A DNA stretch of 64,000 nt from Agrococcus sp. ARC_14 (GCF_022436485.1 NZ_JAKUDO010000001.1:806001-870000), one strand, 5' to 3'. Shown: positions 49,019 to 58,598, counted from the stretch's first letter. Translations and numbers: made by a program. The notes: generated by a model from the sequence alone, not told the origin.

Positions 49019-49450
49019 ATGGCACCCAAGAAGAAGGTCACGGGTCTGATCAAGCTGCAGATCCAGGCCGGCGCCGCCAACCCCGCTCCGCCGGTCGGTC
49101 CGGCGCTCGGTCAGCACGGCGTCAACATCATGGAGTTCTGCAAGGCGTACAACGCTGCCACCGAGAACCAGCGCGGCAACGTCGTCCCGGTCGAGATCAC
49201 TGTCTACGAGGACCGCTCGTTCGACTTCGTGCTCAAGACCCCGCCTGCTGCTGAGCTCATCAAGAAGGCAGCTGGCGTCAAGAAGGGCTCCGGCGTTCCT
49301 CACACGACGAAGGTCGGCAAGCTGACGCAGGCGCAGGTCGAGGAGATCGCGCAGCAGAAGATGCCCGACCTCAACGCCAACGACCTCGCAGGCGCTGCGA
49401 AGATCGTCGCCGGCACTGCCCGTTCCATGGGCATCACCGTCGAGGGCTGA
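49019..49450 (+). CDS. rplK: 50S ribosomal protein L11
   Basis: 143 residues, full length. [41 protein letters not shown] is the conserved N-terminal domain; the rRNA-binding C-terminal domain includes [11 protein letters not shown] and [12 protein letters not shown]. It is part of the GTPase-associated centre of the ribosome. AAGGAAGAG lies before the ATG. Confidence 0.97.
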   Translation: MAPKKKVTGLIKLQIQAGAANPAPPVGPALGQHGVNIMEFCKAYNAATENQRGNVVPVEITVYEDRSFDFVLKTPPAAELIKKAAGVKKGSGVPHTTKVGKLTQAQVEEIAQQKMPDLNANDLAGAAKIVAGTARSMGITVEG

Positions 49451-49545
49451 CCTCGACGCTGCGTTCGCGCAGACCCGAGCCGCACGGCTCACCAGTGGAA
49501 GCGCCGGCCAGGCGCGCACCGCGCACTCTGAACAAGGAGACACAC

Positions 49546-50238
49546 ATGGCACAGAAGTCCAAGGCCTACAAGGCCGCAGCGGCGAAGATCGACGCTGACA
49601 AGTCCTACACGGCCGTCGACGCGGTCGCGCTCGCTCGCGAGACGGGTTCGGCGAAGACCGACTCGACCGTCGAGGTCGCGCTCAAGCTCGGCGTCGACCC
49701 GCGCAAGGCAGACCAGATGGTCCGCGGTACCGTTTCTCTTCCTCACGGCACCGGCAAGACCGCTCGCGTCATCGTCTTCGCGCAGGGCCCCGCTGCTGAG
49801 GCAGCCATCGCCGCAGGCGCCGACGAGGTGGGCTCCGACGAGCTCATCGAGAAGGTGGCAGGCGGCTGGACGAACTTCGACGCAGCCGTCGCGAGCCCTG
49901 AGCTCATGGGCAAGGTCGGCCGTCTCGGCAAGGTGCTCGGCCCGCGCGGCCTGATGCCGAACCCGAAGACCGGCACCGTCACCCCGAACGTCGCGCAGGC
50001 CGTGACCGACATCAAGGGCGGCCGCATCGAGTTCCGCGTCGACAAGCACTCGAACGTGCACTTCATCGTCGGCAAGGCCTCGTTCTCGGCCGAGCAGCTC
50101 GGTGACAACGTCACGGCCGCGCTTGACGAGATCGTGCGCCTCAAGCCGTCCTCGTCCAAGGGCCGCTACGTGCTGAAGGCCACGGTCTCGACCACCTTCG
50201 GCCCCGGCATCCCGGTGGACGTCACCACCATCGGCTGA
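49546..50238 (+). CDS. rplA: 50S ribosomal protein L1
   Basis: 230 residues. [16 protein letters not shown] opening, [11 protein letters not shown], and [15 protein letters not shown] (the L1 signature near residue 130) are present. It binds 23S rRNA at the L1 stalk and usually represses its own rplK-rplA message. AAGGAG precedes the ATG at 49546; an in-frame extension to 49495 lacks conservation. The strong terminator right behind it separates this pair from rplJ/rplL, which are not in the window. Confidence 0.97.
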   Translation: MAQKSKAYKAAAAKIDADKSYTAVDAVALARETGSAKTDSTVEVALKLGVDPRKADQMVRGTVSLPHGTGKTARVIVFAQGPAAEAAIAAGADEVGSDELIEKVAGGWTNFDAAVASPELMGKVGRLGKVLGPRGLMPNPKTGTVTPNVAQAVTDIKGGRIEFRVDKHSNVHFIVGKASFSAEQLGDNVTAALDEIVRLKPSSSKGRYVLKATVSTTFGPGIPVDVTTIG

Positions 50239-50251
50239 GATCCGTCTCGCT

Positions 50252-50279
50252 CGAATGCCCCGCTTCGGCGGGGCATTCG
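50252..50279 (+). terminator. rplA terminator
   Basis: Twelve-base perfect stem (CGAATGCCCCGC / GCGGGGCATTCG) capped by a TTCG tetraloop and followed by TCGTTTC. The most convincing intrinsic terminator in the window. Confidence 0.85.
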
Positions 50280-50282
50280 TCG

Positions 50283-50300
50283 TTTCACCAGATGTTCACC
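50283..50300 (+). promoter_or_regulatory. PHO-box-like direct repeat
   Basis: TTTCACC-AGAT-GTTCACC, two units at an 11-base period matching the GTTCACC-N4-GTTCACC PHO box bound by PhoP in Streptomyces. It stands upstream of TTGACC at 50310-50315 and of a secreted 5'-nucleotidase gene, a classic phosphate-starvation target. Confidence 0.55.
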
Positions 50301-50390
50301 TGCTCTCGCTTGACCAGTGCGCAAAGTTCCGATTGGCTCAGACGCGGTGCTCCCAGCGCGCCGGTCCCCGCACCATCGAGAGAGGCACCC

Positions 50391-52400
50391 ATGCCCAACC
50401 GCACCCGCCTGGCGATCACCGCAGCCGCCGCAGCAGCAGCCCTGGCGATCGCTCCCGCGACTGCCGCCGTGGCGGCGCCCGGCGACCCGATCGACCTGAC
50501 GCTGCTGTCCACGACCGACAACCACGGCCACGCGGTCAACTGGGACTACTTCACGAACGCGCCGTACCCGGCGGGAGAAGAGCTCGGCCTGGCGCGCGCC
50601 GGCACGCTGATCGAGCAGGTGCGCGCAGAGCGGGGCGACGAGTCGGTGCTGCTGTTCGACAACGGCGATGCCATCCAGGGCACGCCGCTGACCTACCTGA
50701 CCGGCATGCTCGAGCCCGTCACCGAGACCGGTGACACGCATCCGATGGCCGCCGCCTTCAACGAGCTCGACTACGACGCGCAGGTGGTCGGCAACCACGA
50801 GTACAACTACGGCCTCGACCTGCTCGACACCTACGACGCGCAGCTCGATGCTCCGCTGCTGGGCGCGAACGCGGTCGACGCGAGCACGGGCGAGCCGACG
50901 CTGCCGCCCACCACGATGGTCGAGCGCACGATCGACGGCCAGACCGTGCAGGTCGGCGTCATCGGTGTCGTCACCCCTGGCGTGCGGGTCTGGGATCGCG
51001 CGATCGTCGAGGGAGTCGTCGAGTTCGAGGACCAGGTCGAGACCGTCGAGCGCTACGTGCCGGAGCTCGAGGCCGCAGGTGCTGACCTCGTCGTGGTGCT
51101 GGCGCACACTGGCTTCGACCCCGAGTCGCAGACCTACGACCCTGCGGCCCTGCAGGAGAACCTCGCGACCACCGTCGCCGGTGTGCAGGGCGTCGACGTG
51201 GTCGTCGCGGGCCACTCGCACCAGGACAACCCGCAGACGATCGTCGAGCAGGCTGACGGCGGCCAGGCCCTCGTCACGCAGCCGGTCTACTGGGGCGGCA
51301 GCGTCTCGCGCGTCGACCTGCAGCTCGTGCCGGCCGGCGACGGCTTCGAGGTCAACTGGGCGGATGCCGCTCCCACCGGCGAGCAGCTGTACACGTCGGG
51401 TGACGTGGCTGAGCACGCGGGCGTCGTCGCGGCGGTGCAGGCGCAGCACGATGCGACCGTCGAGTACGTGAACACCGAGATCGCAACGCTCACCGAGACG
51501 ATGTCGGGCGCCACGAGCCGCTACGAGGACACCGCGCTGATCGACTTCGTCAACGAGGTGCAGACCGAGACGGTGCGCGACGCGCTCGTCGGCACGGACT
51601 ATGAGGGCTCCACGGTGATCTCGCAGGCCTCGCCGTTCAACCGCGACGTCGTGGTCGAGGCGGGATCCATGACGGTGCGCGACATGGCTGCGCTCTACAT
51701 CTACGAGAACACGCTGATGGCCGTCGAGCTGAGCGGTGCGGAGCTGCGCGACTACCTCGAGTGGTCGGCGCGCTACTTCGTCGAGCAGGAGGTCGGTGCC
51801 GAGATCACTGCCGACGTCGCAGGTGCCTACGACGAGGCCGACGGCCGTCCGTTCCCCGACTACAGCTACGACGTCGTCGATGGCATCGACTACACGTTCG
51901 ACATCTCGCAGCCGGTGGGGGAGCGCCTCGTGCAGTTCGAGCACCAGGACGGCACCGTCATCGCCGACGACGACGTGTTCGTGATGGGCATCAACAACTA
52001 CCGGCAGTCGGGCGGCTCCGGCTACCCGCACGTCGTCGACGCGCCCGTGGTCTACAACGGCCTGCTCGAGCTGCGCCAGCTGCTCATCGACTACGCCACC
52101 GACCGCGGCACGATCGATCCGGCCGAGTTCGCCGACGTCAACTGGGCGCTCACGACGACGCCGCTCGTCGACGAGACGCCCGCGCCGACCGATCCGGTGG
52201 AGACCGAGCCCGCCCCGACGGATCCCGCCGAGACGGAGCCTGCAGCGACCGAGCCGGCTGAGACGGCCGCGCCGGGCGACGACCAGTCCGGTGGGGAGCT
52301 GCCTCGCACGGCGGTCGAGCCGTCGATGCTGGTGCTGCTCTTCGGCGGCCTGCTCGTCGCCGCGGGAGCGCTGCTGGCGCTGAGGTCGCGGAAGGGCTGA
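50391..52400 (+). CDS. cell-wall-anchored 5'-nucleotidase/2',3'-cyclic phosphodiesterase family protein
   Basis: 669 residues, exported. Signal peptide of about 30 residues with an AAA-rich core. Metallophosphatase domain: LLSTTDNHGH, LLFDNGDAIQGTPL, VVGNHEYNYG, HTGFDPESQ and VVVAGHSHQDNP supply the two-metal ligands. The 5'-nucleotidase C-terminal domain includes ASPFNRDVVVEAGSMTVRDMA and FVMGINNYRQSGG. A Pro/Thr/Glu repeat linker then leads to an LPRTA sortase motif, a hydrophobic helix and RSRKG, so it is probably sortase-anchored. It releases phosphate from extracellular nucleotides. The PHO-box-like repeat upstream fits that role. Confidence 0.9.
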   Translation: MPNRTRLAITAAAAAAALAIAPATAAVAAPGDPIDLTLLSTTDNHGHAVNWDYFTNAPYPAGEELGLARAGTLIEQVRAERGDESVLLFDNGDAIQGTPLTYLTGMLEPVTETGDTHPMAAAFNELDYDAQVVGNHEYNYGLDLLDTYDAQLDAPLLGANAVDASTGEPTLPPTTMVERTIDGQTVQVGVIGVVTPGVRVWDRAIVEGVVEFEDQVETVERYVPELEAAGADLVVVLAHTGFDPESQTYDPAALQENLATTVAGVQGVDVVVAGHSHQDNPQTIVEQADGGQALVTQPVYWGGSVSRVDLQLVPAGDGFEVNWADAAPTGEQLYTSGDVAEHAGVVAAVQAQHDATVEYVNTEIATLTETMSGATSRYEDTALIDFVNEVQTETVRDALVGTDYEGSTVISQASPFNRDVVVEAGSMTVRDMAALYIYENTLMAVELSGAELRDYLEWSARYFVEQEVGAEITADVAGAYDEADGRPFPDYSYDVVDGIDYTFDISQPVGERLVQFEHQDGTVIADDDVFVMGINNYRQSGGSGYPHVVDAPVVYNGLLELRQLLIDYATDRGTIDPAEFADVNWALTTTPLVDETPAPTDPVETEPAPTDPAETEPAATEPAETAAPGDDQSGGELPRTAVEPSMLVLLFGGLLVAAGALLALRSRKG

Positions 52401-52410
52401 TCGGCTGACC

Positions 52411-52531
52411 CGTAGATCGAGGAGCGCGCGTGCGGAGCGCGCTCGCGTCACGAGATCGGAGCAGCGTGCTGCGCTCCACTTCGGTCTCGTGACGGCTGCG
52501 AGCGACGCCCGCGGCCTCCTCGACCTACGGC
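52411..52531. repeat. convergent-junction repeat, full inverted element (copy C)
   Basis: Left half: CGTAGATCGAGGAGCGC, a GC hairpin and GCGTCACGAGATCGGAGC. The right half is the inverted equivalent ending CTCCTCGACCTACG. CGTCACGAGA and TCTCGTGACG form the inner arms. It nearly fills the gap between the convergent nucleotidase and response-regulator genes. Confidence 0.8.
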
Positions 52532-52544
52532 ACGGCGAACGGGC

Positions 52545-53195
52545 TCACACCTCGATCAGCCGATGCTCGTAGGCCAGCGCGATCAGCTGCACACGGCTCG
52601 CGACGCCCAGCTTCGTGAGGATCGCGCGCATGTGCGTCTTCACGGTGGTCTCCGCCACCCACAGCTGCTTCGCCATCTCGGCGTTCGACATGCCGCGAGC
52701 GGCGAGCGCGAACAGCTCGCGCTCCCGCGCGGTGAGGCCGGCGAGGATCGACGCGTCCGGGGCGGGCCGCACGGGTGCGAACGCCCGCAGCAGGTCGAAC
52801 GTCTCCGCCGGCGCGATCACCTGCTGGCCGTCGACCACCGCCCGGATCGACTGCACGAGGAACTCGGGCCTGGCGTCCTTGAGCAGGAACCCGCTCGCTC
52901 CGGCGCGCAGCGCATCCACCACCGCCTTGTCCTGGCGGATGGTGGTGAGGACGATCACGTGCGGCGGCGGTTCCGGCGACTCGCGCCGGATCGCCGCGGT
53001 GGCGCTGACGCCGTCGAGCACCGGCATGCGGATGTCCATGAGCACGACGTCGGGCTGCAGCTCGCGGGTGCGCGCGATCGCCTGCTCGCCGTCGAGCGCG
53101 GTGCCGACCACCTCGATGCCGTCCTGGCTCTCGAGGATCATCGAGATCCCCTGCAGGAAGAGCTCCTGGTCGTCGACCAGCAGCAGCCGGATCAC
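52545..53195 (-). CDS. LuxR-type (NarL/FixJ) response regulator
   Basis: 216 residues. Receiver domain with DDQ near residue 9 and phosphoacceptor Asp54 in VVLMDIRMP. HTH in the last 60 residues: LTARERELFALAARGMSNAEMAKQLWVAETTVKTHM, the LuxR recognition helix. The GTG start overlaps the kinase stop by four bases, so kinase and regulator are translated together. Targets are unknown; no transporter gene is attached, unlike the first two-component system at 42692. Confidence 0.92.
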   Translation of the reverse strand: MIRLLLVDDQELFLQGISMILESQDGIEVVGTALDGEQAIARTRELQPDVVLMDIRMPVLDGVSATAAIRRESPEPPPHVIVLTTIRQDKAVVDALRAGASGFLLKDARPEFLVQSIRAVVDGQQVIAPAETFDLLRAFAPVRPAPDASILAGLTARERELFALAARGMSNAEMAKQLWVAETTVKTHMRAILTKLGVASRVQLIALAYEHRLIEV

Positions 53196-54649
53196 GCCCG
53201 CTCCGGGCCCAGCGGCCTGCCGTCGGTCGGCCGCGGCGCAGCGTTCGGGCCGGCGGGGTTCGGGATGCGGCCGTCCGGCAGGGGCGCGGGCGTCAGATCG
53301 ACGGCGGTCGCCTCCGACCAGTTCTCGGGCAGCGGCTTCGTCGGGTGCTGCCCCGACTGGTGCTGAGCCTGCTCGGGGTGTCGCAGCCTGTGCAGCCTCG
53401 TCGCCTCGACGATCCATGGCGCAACGACATCCTCAGGCCGCTGCTGCCGCGGCACGGGGAGCGTGAAGAGCTGCTCCTCGGTGAGCGGCGCGGTGGGGGC
53501 GTCGCTCACCGGCTCATAGGGCAGGTGGGCGCTCACCACGAAGCGGTCGCCGTCCGCATCGATCTCGACGGTGCCTCCGGCGAGCCTGGCGCGCTCGTGC
53601 ATGCCGGCGATGCCGCGACCGGCGGGCTTCAAGGCTGCGCGGTCGGGGATGGGGGAGGAGACCACGAAGGTCAGGCCCGGCCCCGTCCAGGTCAGGCTCA
53701 CGAGGATGTCGCTGTCGCTGCCGCCGTGGCGGAGCGCGTTCGTGAGACTCTCCTGCACGATGCGGTAGGCGGCGATGTCGCCCAACCGAGAGAGATGCCC
53801 GTGGGCGCCCACGTCGAGCATGGTGACGGTGGGCCCGGTGGAGCGCATCTGCGCGACGAGGCCGGGGATGTCGGCGCTGGTCGGCTGCGGACGGCGGGCG
53901 TCGTCGTCGACGCGCTCGAGCAGCTGCCGCACCTCCACGAGCGCGAGCCGCGCGGTGTCGCTGATGGTGGTGAGCACGGGGTCGATGCGCTCCGGATGCG
54001 CGTGGTGGCTCAGGCGCAGCCCCTCGGCCTGGGCGGCGAGCACAGCGAGCGAGTGCGCCATCACGTCGTGGAAGTCGTGCGTGAGGTCGGCGCGCAGCCG
54101 CTCGTCGCGCAGCTCCGACTCGACGACGGTGGTGCGGGCGACGGCGGTCTCCCTCGCCTGCTCGGCGCGCAGCGCGTCGGCGAGGGCGCGGATCCCGAGC
54201 GCTGCGGCCCAGACCAGCATGCACAGCACCCATGCGAGCAGGCCTTCGTTGTTGGTGAGCCCGCCATAGCCGGTCGCCTCTTGCACTGTCGTCTGCGTCG
54301 CCAGGGCGATGGCGGCGAGGGCGCCGACCGGGATGCCCAGCAGGGCGCGGGTGCGCAGCGGCCCGATGCACCAAGTGATGATGCAGGCGATACCCAGCGC
54401 GCCGTAGAGCATGAAGACGCCGATCGAAGGGTGCGAACCAGCAGCAAGCAGCGTCGCAGCAGCTCCTGCGGCGAACGCGATGCGCGGGAAGGCGACCGAG
54501 ATGCTCAGCACTCCGCAGATGGCGACGAGCGCGATCAAGTCGAGCGGGCCGGTGAACCGCCACGTGATCGTGTTGGCCAGCAGCACGATCACGGCGATCA
54601 GCGCTGGCCACCACGTTGCGGCAAGCCCGGTGAGACGCGTGAGTGTCAT
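53192..54649 (-). CDS. sensor histidine kinase, HisKA_3 type, with C-terminal extension
   Basis: 485 residues. Five or six helices (about 12-155), coiled coil, phosphorylation region LTHDFHDVMAHSLAVL with His194, and an ATPase domain (GDIAAYRIVQESLTNALRHGG, GRGIAGMHERARLAGG) ending near residue 370. About 110 further residues, rich in Pro, Glu and Arg and without clear structure, follow the ATPase domain; this is unusual for the family. The ATG at 54649 is chosen since TAGCCT lies exactly 7 bases upstream; a GTG at 54655 would precede the predicted transcription start. Confidence 0.9.
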   Translation of the reverse strand: MTLTRLTGLAATWWPALIAVIVLLANTITWRFTGPLDLIALVAICGVLSISVAFPRIAFAAGAAATLLAAGSHPSIGVFMLYGALGIACIITWCIGPLRTRALLGIPVGALAAIALATQTTVQEATGYGGLTNNEGLLAWVLCMLVWAAALGIRALADALRAEQARETAVARTTVVESELRDERLRADLTHDFHDVMAHSLAVLAAQAEGLRLSHHAHPERIDPVLTTISDTARLALVEVRQLLERVDDDARRPQPTSADIPGLVAQMRSTGPTVTMLDVGAHGHLSRLGDIAAYRIVQESLTNALRHGGSDSDILVSLTWTGPGLTFVVSSPIPDRAALKPAGRGIAGMHERARLAGGTVEIDADGDRFVVSAHLPYEPVSDAPTAPLTEEQLFTLPVPRQQRPEDVVAPWIVEATRLHRLRHPEQAQHQSGQHPTKPLPENWSEATAVDLTPAPLPDGRIPNPAGPNAAPRPTDGRPLGPERA

Positions 54650-54655
54650 GCGCAC

Positions 54656-54661
54656 AGGCTA
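54656..54661 (-). promoter_or_regulatory. -10 hexamer TAGCCT
   Basis: TAGCCT ends 7 bases before the kinase ATG at 54649 and decides that start. Confidence 0.5.
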
Positions 54662-54792
54662 GGCCGCCGCTTCCTACCGGTGCACGGCATCCGCCTCCAT
54701 CTCGTCCCGAAGGACGAGGCGCATGCGCGCGGAGAGCAGGGTCGTTGCGCGATTGTGACTGTCTGGACACGATGTTTGCGCTGTGCGCGGGC

Positions 54793-54798
54793 TAGGTT
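54793..54798 (+). promoter_or_regulatory. -10 hexamer TAGGTT of the peptide ABC operon
   Basis: TAGGTT lies 70 bases before the GTG at 54868, so unlike most genes here this message would carry a leader of about 60 bases, with AGGAAAGG as ribosome binding site. Confidence 0.4.
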
Positions 54799-54867
54799 GG
54801 AGCACACGCACGCTCGGCGCTGAGCGCGGACGCGTGCGAACAGTCCCTTCAGGAAAGGTCCAGCACC

Positions 54868-56535
54868 GTGATCCCATCCGCAAAGCGACGCCTCCTCGTG
54901 GGCCTCGCCGGTGGCGCAGCCATGACGCTCGTGCTCACCGGTTGCGTCCAGAGCCAGCGCGACGACGAGGGCGGCGACTCCGCCGCACCGAGCGATGTCA
55001 ACTCCACGTTCGTGTTCGCAGGATCGTCGGACCCCTCGGGCCTCGACCCCGCGTTCGCCAACGACGGCGAGTCGTTCCGCATCTCGCGCAACATCTTCGA
55101 GGGCCTCATCGGCGTCGAGCCCGGCACGGCAGAGGCGGCTCCGCTGCTCGCCGAGACCTGGGAGACCACCGAGGACGGCCTGTCGACGACCTTCAACCTG
55201 AAGGCCGACGTCACGTTCCACGATGGCACCGAGTTCAACGCGGAGGCCGTCTGCACGAACTTCGAGCGCTGGTACAACTGGACCGGGATCGCCGCGACCG
55301 AGAGCCTGTCGTACTACTACGGCTCGCTCTTCGGCGGCTTCGCCGGCGACGAGAACGCGCTCTACGAGTCGTGCTCCGCCGACGACGAGCTGACCGCGAC
55401 CATCAACCTGACCCGCCCGTTCTCGGGCTTCATCGCCTCGCTCTCGCTGCCGTCGTTCGCGATGCAGAGCCCGGCCGCGATGGAGGAGTTCGGTGCGGAT
55501 GACGTCGGCGGCTCCGAGGAGGCACCGGAGTACAGCGAGTACGCCGAGGCGCACCCGACCGGCACCGGTCCGTTCACGTTCGAATCCTGGAACCCGGGCA
55601 GCGAAGTGGTGCTGCAGGCCTACCCCGACTACTGGGGCGAGCAGGGCCAGGTGCAGGAGGTCGTCTTCCGCGTCATCGACGACCCGACCGCACGCCGTCA
55701 GGCGCTCGAGGCCGGCGAGATCGACGGCTACGACCTCGTCGCTCCCGCCGACACCGCCGCCCTCGACGAGGCCGGCTTCAACGTCATGCAGCGCGACCCG
55801 TTCACGGTGCTCTACCTCGGCTTCAACCAGACCGTCGAAGAGCTGCAGGACCCGCTCGTGCGCGAGGCCATCGCCCACGCGATCGACCGCGATGCGCTCG
55901 TGACCCAGGTGCTGCCCGAGGGCACGGAGGCGGCGACGCAGTTCATCCCGCCGGTCGTGAACGGCTACAACGAAGACGTCACGACCTACGACTACGACCC
56001 CGAGCGTGCGCAGGAGCTGCTGGCCGAGGCCGGCTACGAGGACGGCCTCGAGCTGACCTTCAACTACCCGGTGAACATCTCGCGGCCGTACATGCCGAAC
56101 CCGGAGGAGATCTTCGTGGCCCTCTCGGGTCAGCTGGAGCAGGTCGGCATCACGGTCAACCCCGTGGCAGACGAGTGGGTCGACTACCTCGACCGCATTC
56201 AGGGCACCGCCGACCACGGCATCCACCTGCTCGGCTGGACCGGCGACTACAACGACACCGACAACTTCGTCGGCGTCTTCTTCGGTGCGCAGGGCAACGA
56301 GTGGGGCTTCGACAACCAGGAGCTGTTCGACGCGCTCGGCGAGGCGCGGCAGATCCCGGATCCGGAGGAGGCCGCTGTGGCCTACCAGGCGATCAACGAG
56401 CAGATCGCACAGTTCCAGCCCGGTGTGCCGCTCGCACACCCGGCGCCGTCGCTGGCGTTCAGCCCGCGCGTGACGAACTACCCGGCGAGCCCCGTCAACG
56501 ACGAGGTGTACAACCTGATCGAGCTGAGCGAGTAG
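54868..56535 (+). CDS. peptide/dipeptide ABC transporter, substrate-binding lipoprotein
   Basis: 555 residues, SBP family 5. Signal peptide with lipobox LTGC (Cys about 28), then FAGSSDPSGLDPAFANDGESFRISRNIFEGLIG, TWETTEDGLSTTFNLKADVTFHDGTEFNAEAV and YWGEQGQVQEVVFRVIDDPTAR, the DppA/OppA core. It captures peptides or a similar ligand outside the membrane. It is followed by a 14-base-stem hairpin and then the two permease genes. GTG start with AGGAAAGG upstream. Confidence 0.92.
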   Translation: MIPSAKRRLLVGLAGGAAMTLVLTGCVQSQRDDEGGDSAAPSDVNSTFVFAGSSDPSGLDPAFANDGESFRISRNIFEGLIGVEPGTAEAAPLLAETWETTEDGLSTTFNLKADVTFHDGTEFNAEAVCTNFERWYNWTGIAATESLSYYYGSLFGGFAGDENALYESCSADDELTATINLTRPFSGFIASLSLPSFAMQSPAAMEEFGADDVGGSEEAPEYSEYAEAHPTGTGPFTFESWNPGSEVVLQAYPDYWGEQGQVQEVVFRVIDDPTARRQALEAGEIDGYDLVAPADTAALDEAGFNVMQRDPFTVLYLGFNQTVEELQDPLVREAIAHAIDRDALVTQVLPEGTEAATQFIPPVVNGYNEDVTTYDYDPERAQELLAEAGYEDGLELTFNYPVNISRPYMPNPEEIFVALSGQLEQVGITVNPVADEWVDYLDRIQGTADHGIHLLGWTGDYNDTDNFVGVFFGAQGNEWGFDNQELFDALGEARQIPDPEEAAVAYQAINEQIAQFQPGVPLAHPAPSLAFSPRVTNYPASPVNDEVYNLIELSE

Positions 56536-56549
56536 TCTCGATCGGTCAT

Positions 56550-56587
56550 CCGGATGCCGTGGGGCGGGTTCGTCCCACGGCATCCGG
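56550..56587 (+). terminator. hairpin between the substrate-binding and permease genes (attenuator)
   Basis: Perfect 14-base arms CCGGATGCCGTGGG / CCCACGGCATCCGG with a 10-base loop, 14 bases behind the stop codon. Similar in place and form to the malE-malF hairpin. Confidence 0.6.
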
Positions 56588-56658
56588 CACGACCGGCCGG
56601 TGCTTGCATCATGAGCGCCGACCGGTCGATCTGAGCCCGCCCCCGACGGAGAGACCAC

Positions 56659-57663
56659 GTGCTTCGAACCATCGGCAGACGCCTGCTGCTGCTGATCCCC
56701 ACCCTGTTCGGTCTGACCGTGCTGCTGTTCTTCTGGGTGCGGGCGCTGCCGGGCGGGCCAGCGGCCGCGCTGCTCGGCGAGCGCGCGACACCCGAGGCGA
56801 TCGAGCGGATCAACGAGGCATATGGCTTCAACCGTCCGCTGCCCGAGCAGTACCTCACCTGGCTCGGCCGCCTCGCGCAGGGCGACTTCGGCAACTCGAT
56901 CGAGACCCGCAGGCCGGTGCTCGAGGAGTTCGCGAACCGCTTCCCCGCCACACTCGAGCTCTCTGTGCTCGCGCTCATCATCGCGGTCGGCATCGGCATC
57001 CCGCTCGGCTACTGGGCTGCGCGCAATCATGGCAAGCTGTTCGACCACCTCTCGGTCGGCGCGAGCCTGCTGGGCATCACGATCCCGGTGTTCTTCCTCG
57101 CGTTCATGCTCAAGTGGCTGTTCGCGGTGCAGCTCGGCTGGCTCCCCACGACGGGCAGGCAGGATCGGTCGATCGATGCCACGCATGCGACAGGCTTCTA
57201 CGTGCTCGACGGCCTGCTCACGGGTGAGTTCGACGCGGCGTTCAACGCCTTCACGCACCTGCTGCTGCCCGCGATGGCGCTCGCGACCATCCCGCTCGCG
57301 ATCATCGTGCGCATCACCCGCGCATCCGTGCTCGAGGTCGTCAACGCCGACTACGTGCGCACCGGCCGCGCGAAGGGCGTCTCGAAGCAGATCATCCGCA
57401 ACCGGTTCGTGCTGCGGAATGCGATGCTGCCGGTCGTCACCACCATCGGTCTCCAGGCAGGCCTACTGATCTCCGGCGCGGTGCTCACCGAGACCGTGTT
57501 CGCCTTCCCGGGCATCGGCGCCTTCCTGGCGAACGCCATCTTCGCCAGAGACTTCCCGGTGCTGCAGGGCTTCGTGCTCTTCATCGCCATCGCATACGCA
57601 CTCATCAACCTGATCGTCGATGTCTCCTACAGCTTCATCGACCCGAGAGTGAGGATCCAGTGA
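56659..57663 (+). CDS. peptide ABC transporter permease (DppB type)
   Basis: 334 residues with six helices. The N-terminus LRTIGRRLLLLIPTLFGLTVLLFFWVRALPGGPA and ERINEAYGFNRPLPEQYLTWLGRLAQGDFGNS are DppB hallmarks. The EAA loop reads VRTGRAKGVSKQIIRNRFVLRNAMLPVV. It partners the DppC-type protein, whose start overlaps this stop (GTGA). Confidence 0.93.
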   Translation: MLRTIGRRLLLLIPTLFGLTVLLFFWVRALPGGPAAALLGERATPEAIERINEAYGFNRPLPEQYLTWLGRLAQGDFGNSIETRRPVLEEFANRFPATLELSVLALIIAVGIGIPLGYWAARNHGKLFDHLSVGASLLGITIPVFFLAFMLKWLFAVQLGWLPTTGRQDRSIDATHATGFYVLDGLLTGEFDAAFNAFTHLLLPAMALATIPLAIIVRITRASVLEVVNADYVRTGRAKGVSKQIIRNRFVLRNAMLPVVTTIGLQAGLLISGAVLTETVFAFPGIGAFLANAIFARDFPVLQGFVLFIAIAYALINLIVDVSYSFIDPRVRIQ

Positions 57664-58598
57664 GCGCCGCAGACGTCCTCCCGGCCGCATCGGGGCCGGA
57701 GCCCGGCCCCGCGGGGGCGCCGCGTCACAGCGGCAGCTTCTGGGGCGATGTGCTCCGCCGCGTGCGCAAGAACCCTGCGGCCTGGGTCGGAGCAGTCATC
57801 GTGCTGCTGTTCATCCTGGTCTCGATCCTCGCGCCCCTGCTCGCGCCGTACGCCGAGCTCGAGACCCCCGGCCGCGAGCACCTGCGCCCGACCTCGCTGC
57901 CCGGGATCGGCGAGGTGCCGGAGTTCCCGCTCGGCGTCGACCGCTTCGGCGGCGACGTGGTCTCGAAGCTCATCTGGGGCGCGCAGGCATCGCTCATGAT
58001 CGGCGTCGTGTCGACGTTCTTCGGCCTCCTGGGCGGCATGGTGCTCGGCGCCCTCGCCGGTGCCTTCGGCGGATGGGTCGACACCGTCATCATGCGGGTG
58101 GTCGACATCCTGCTCTCGGTGCCGCACCTGCTGCTCGCCGTCTCGATCGCCGCGATCCTGGGCCGCACCCCGCTCGCGATCATGATCGCCATCGGTGTCG
58201 CGCAGGTGCCGATCTTCGCGCGCCTGCTGCGATCGTCCATGCTGGGCCAGCGCGGCTCCGACTACGTGCTCGCCGCGCGCACGCTCGGCCTCGGCACCGG
58301 TCGCATCACCATGACGCACCTGCTGCCCAACTCGGTCGGCCCGGTGATCGTGCAGGCGACCCTGACGCTCGCGACGGCCGTCATCGATGCCGCGGCGCTC
58401 TCGTTCCTCGGCCTCGGCGGCGGGCGACCTGAGACAGCGGAGTGGGGCCGCATGCTCACCTACGCGCAGGCGGAGCTCGCGATCGCGCCATCGCTGGCGT
58501 TCCTGCCCGGCATCTGCATCATGATCACGGCGCTGGGCTTCACGCTGCTCGGCGAGTCGCTGCGCGAGGCGATGGACCCGCGCACGCGGAAGCGGTAG
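57660..58598 (+). CDS. peptide ABC transporter permease (DppC type)
   Basis: 312 residues. An N-terminal cytoplasmic tail of about 40 residues, one helix, and LRPTSLPGIGEVPEFPLGVDRFGGDVVSKLIWGAQASLMIG (oligopeptide-permease C signature), then five helices. The EAA loop reads YVLAARTLGLGTGRITMTHLLPNSVGPVI. It completes the membrane channel. Only 9 bases separate it from the convergent ATPase gene, which is therefore not in the same operon. Confidence 0.93.
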   Translation: MSAADVLPAASGPEPGPAGAPRHSGSFWGDVLRRVRKNPAAWVGAVIVLLFILVSILAPLLAPYAELETPGREHLRPTSLPGIGEVPEFPLGVDRFGGDVVSKLIWGAQASLMIGVVSTFFGLLGGMVLGALAGAFGGWVDTVIMRVVDILLSVPHLLLAVSIAAILGRTPLAIMIAIGVAQVPIFARLLRSSMLGQRGSDYVLAARTLGLGTGRITMTHLLPNSVGPVIVQATLTLATAVIDAAALSFLGLGGGRPETAEWGRMLTYAQAELAIAPSLAFLPGICIMITALGFTLLGESLREAMDPRTRKR

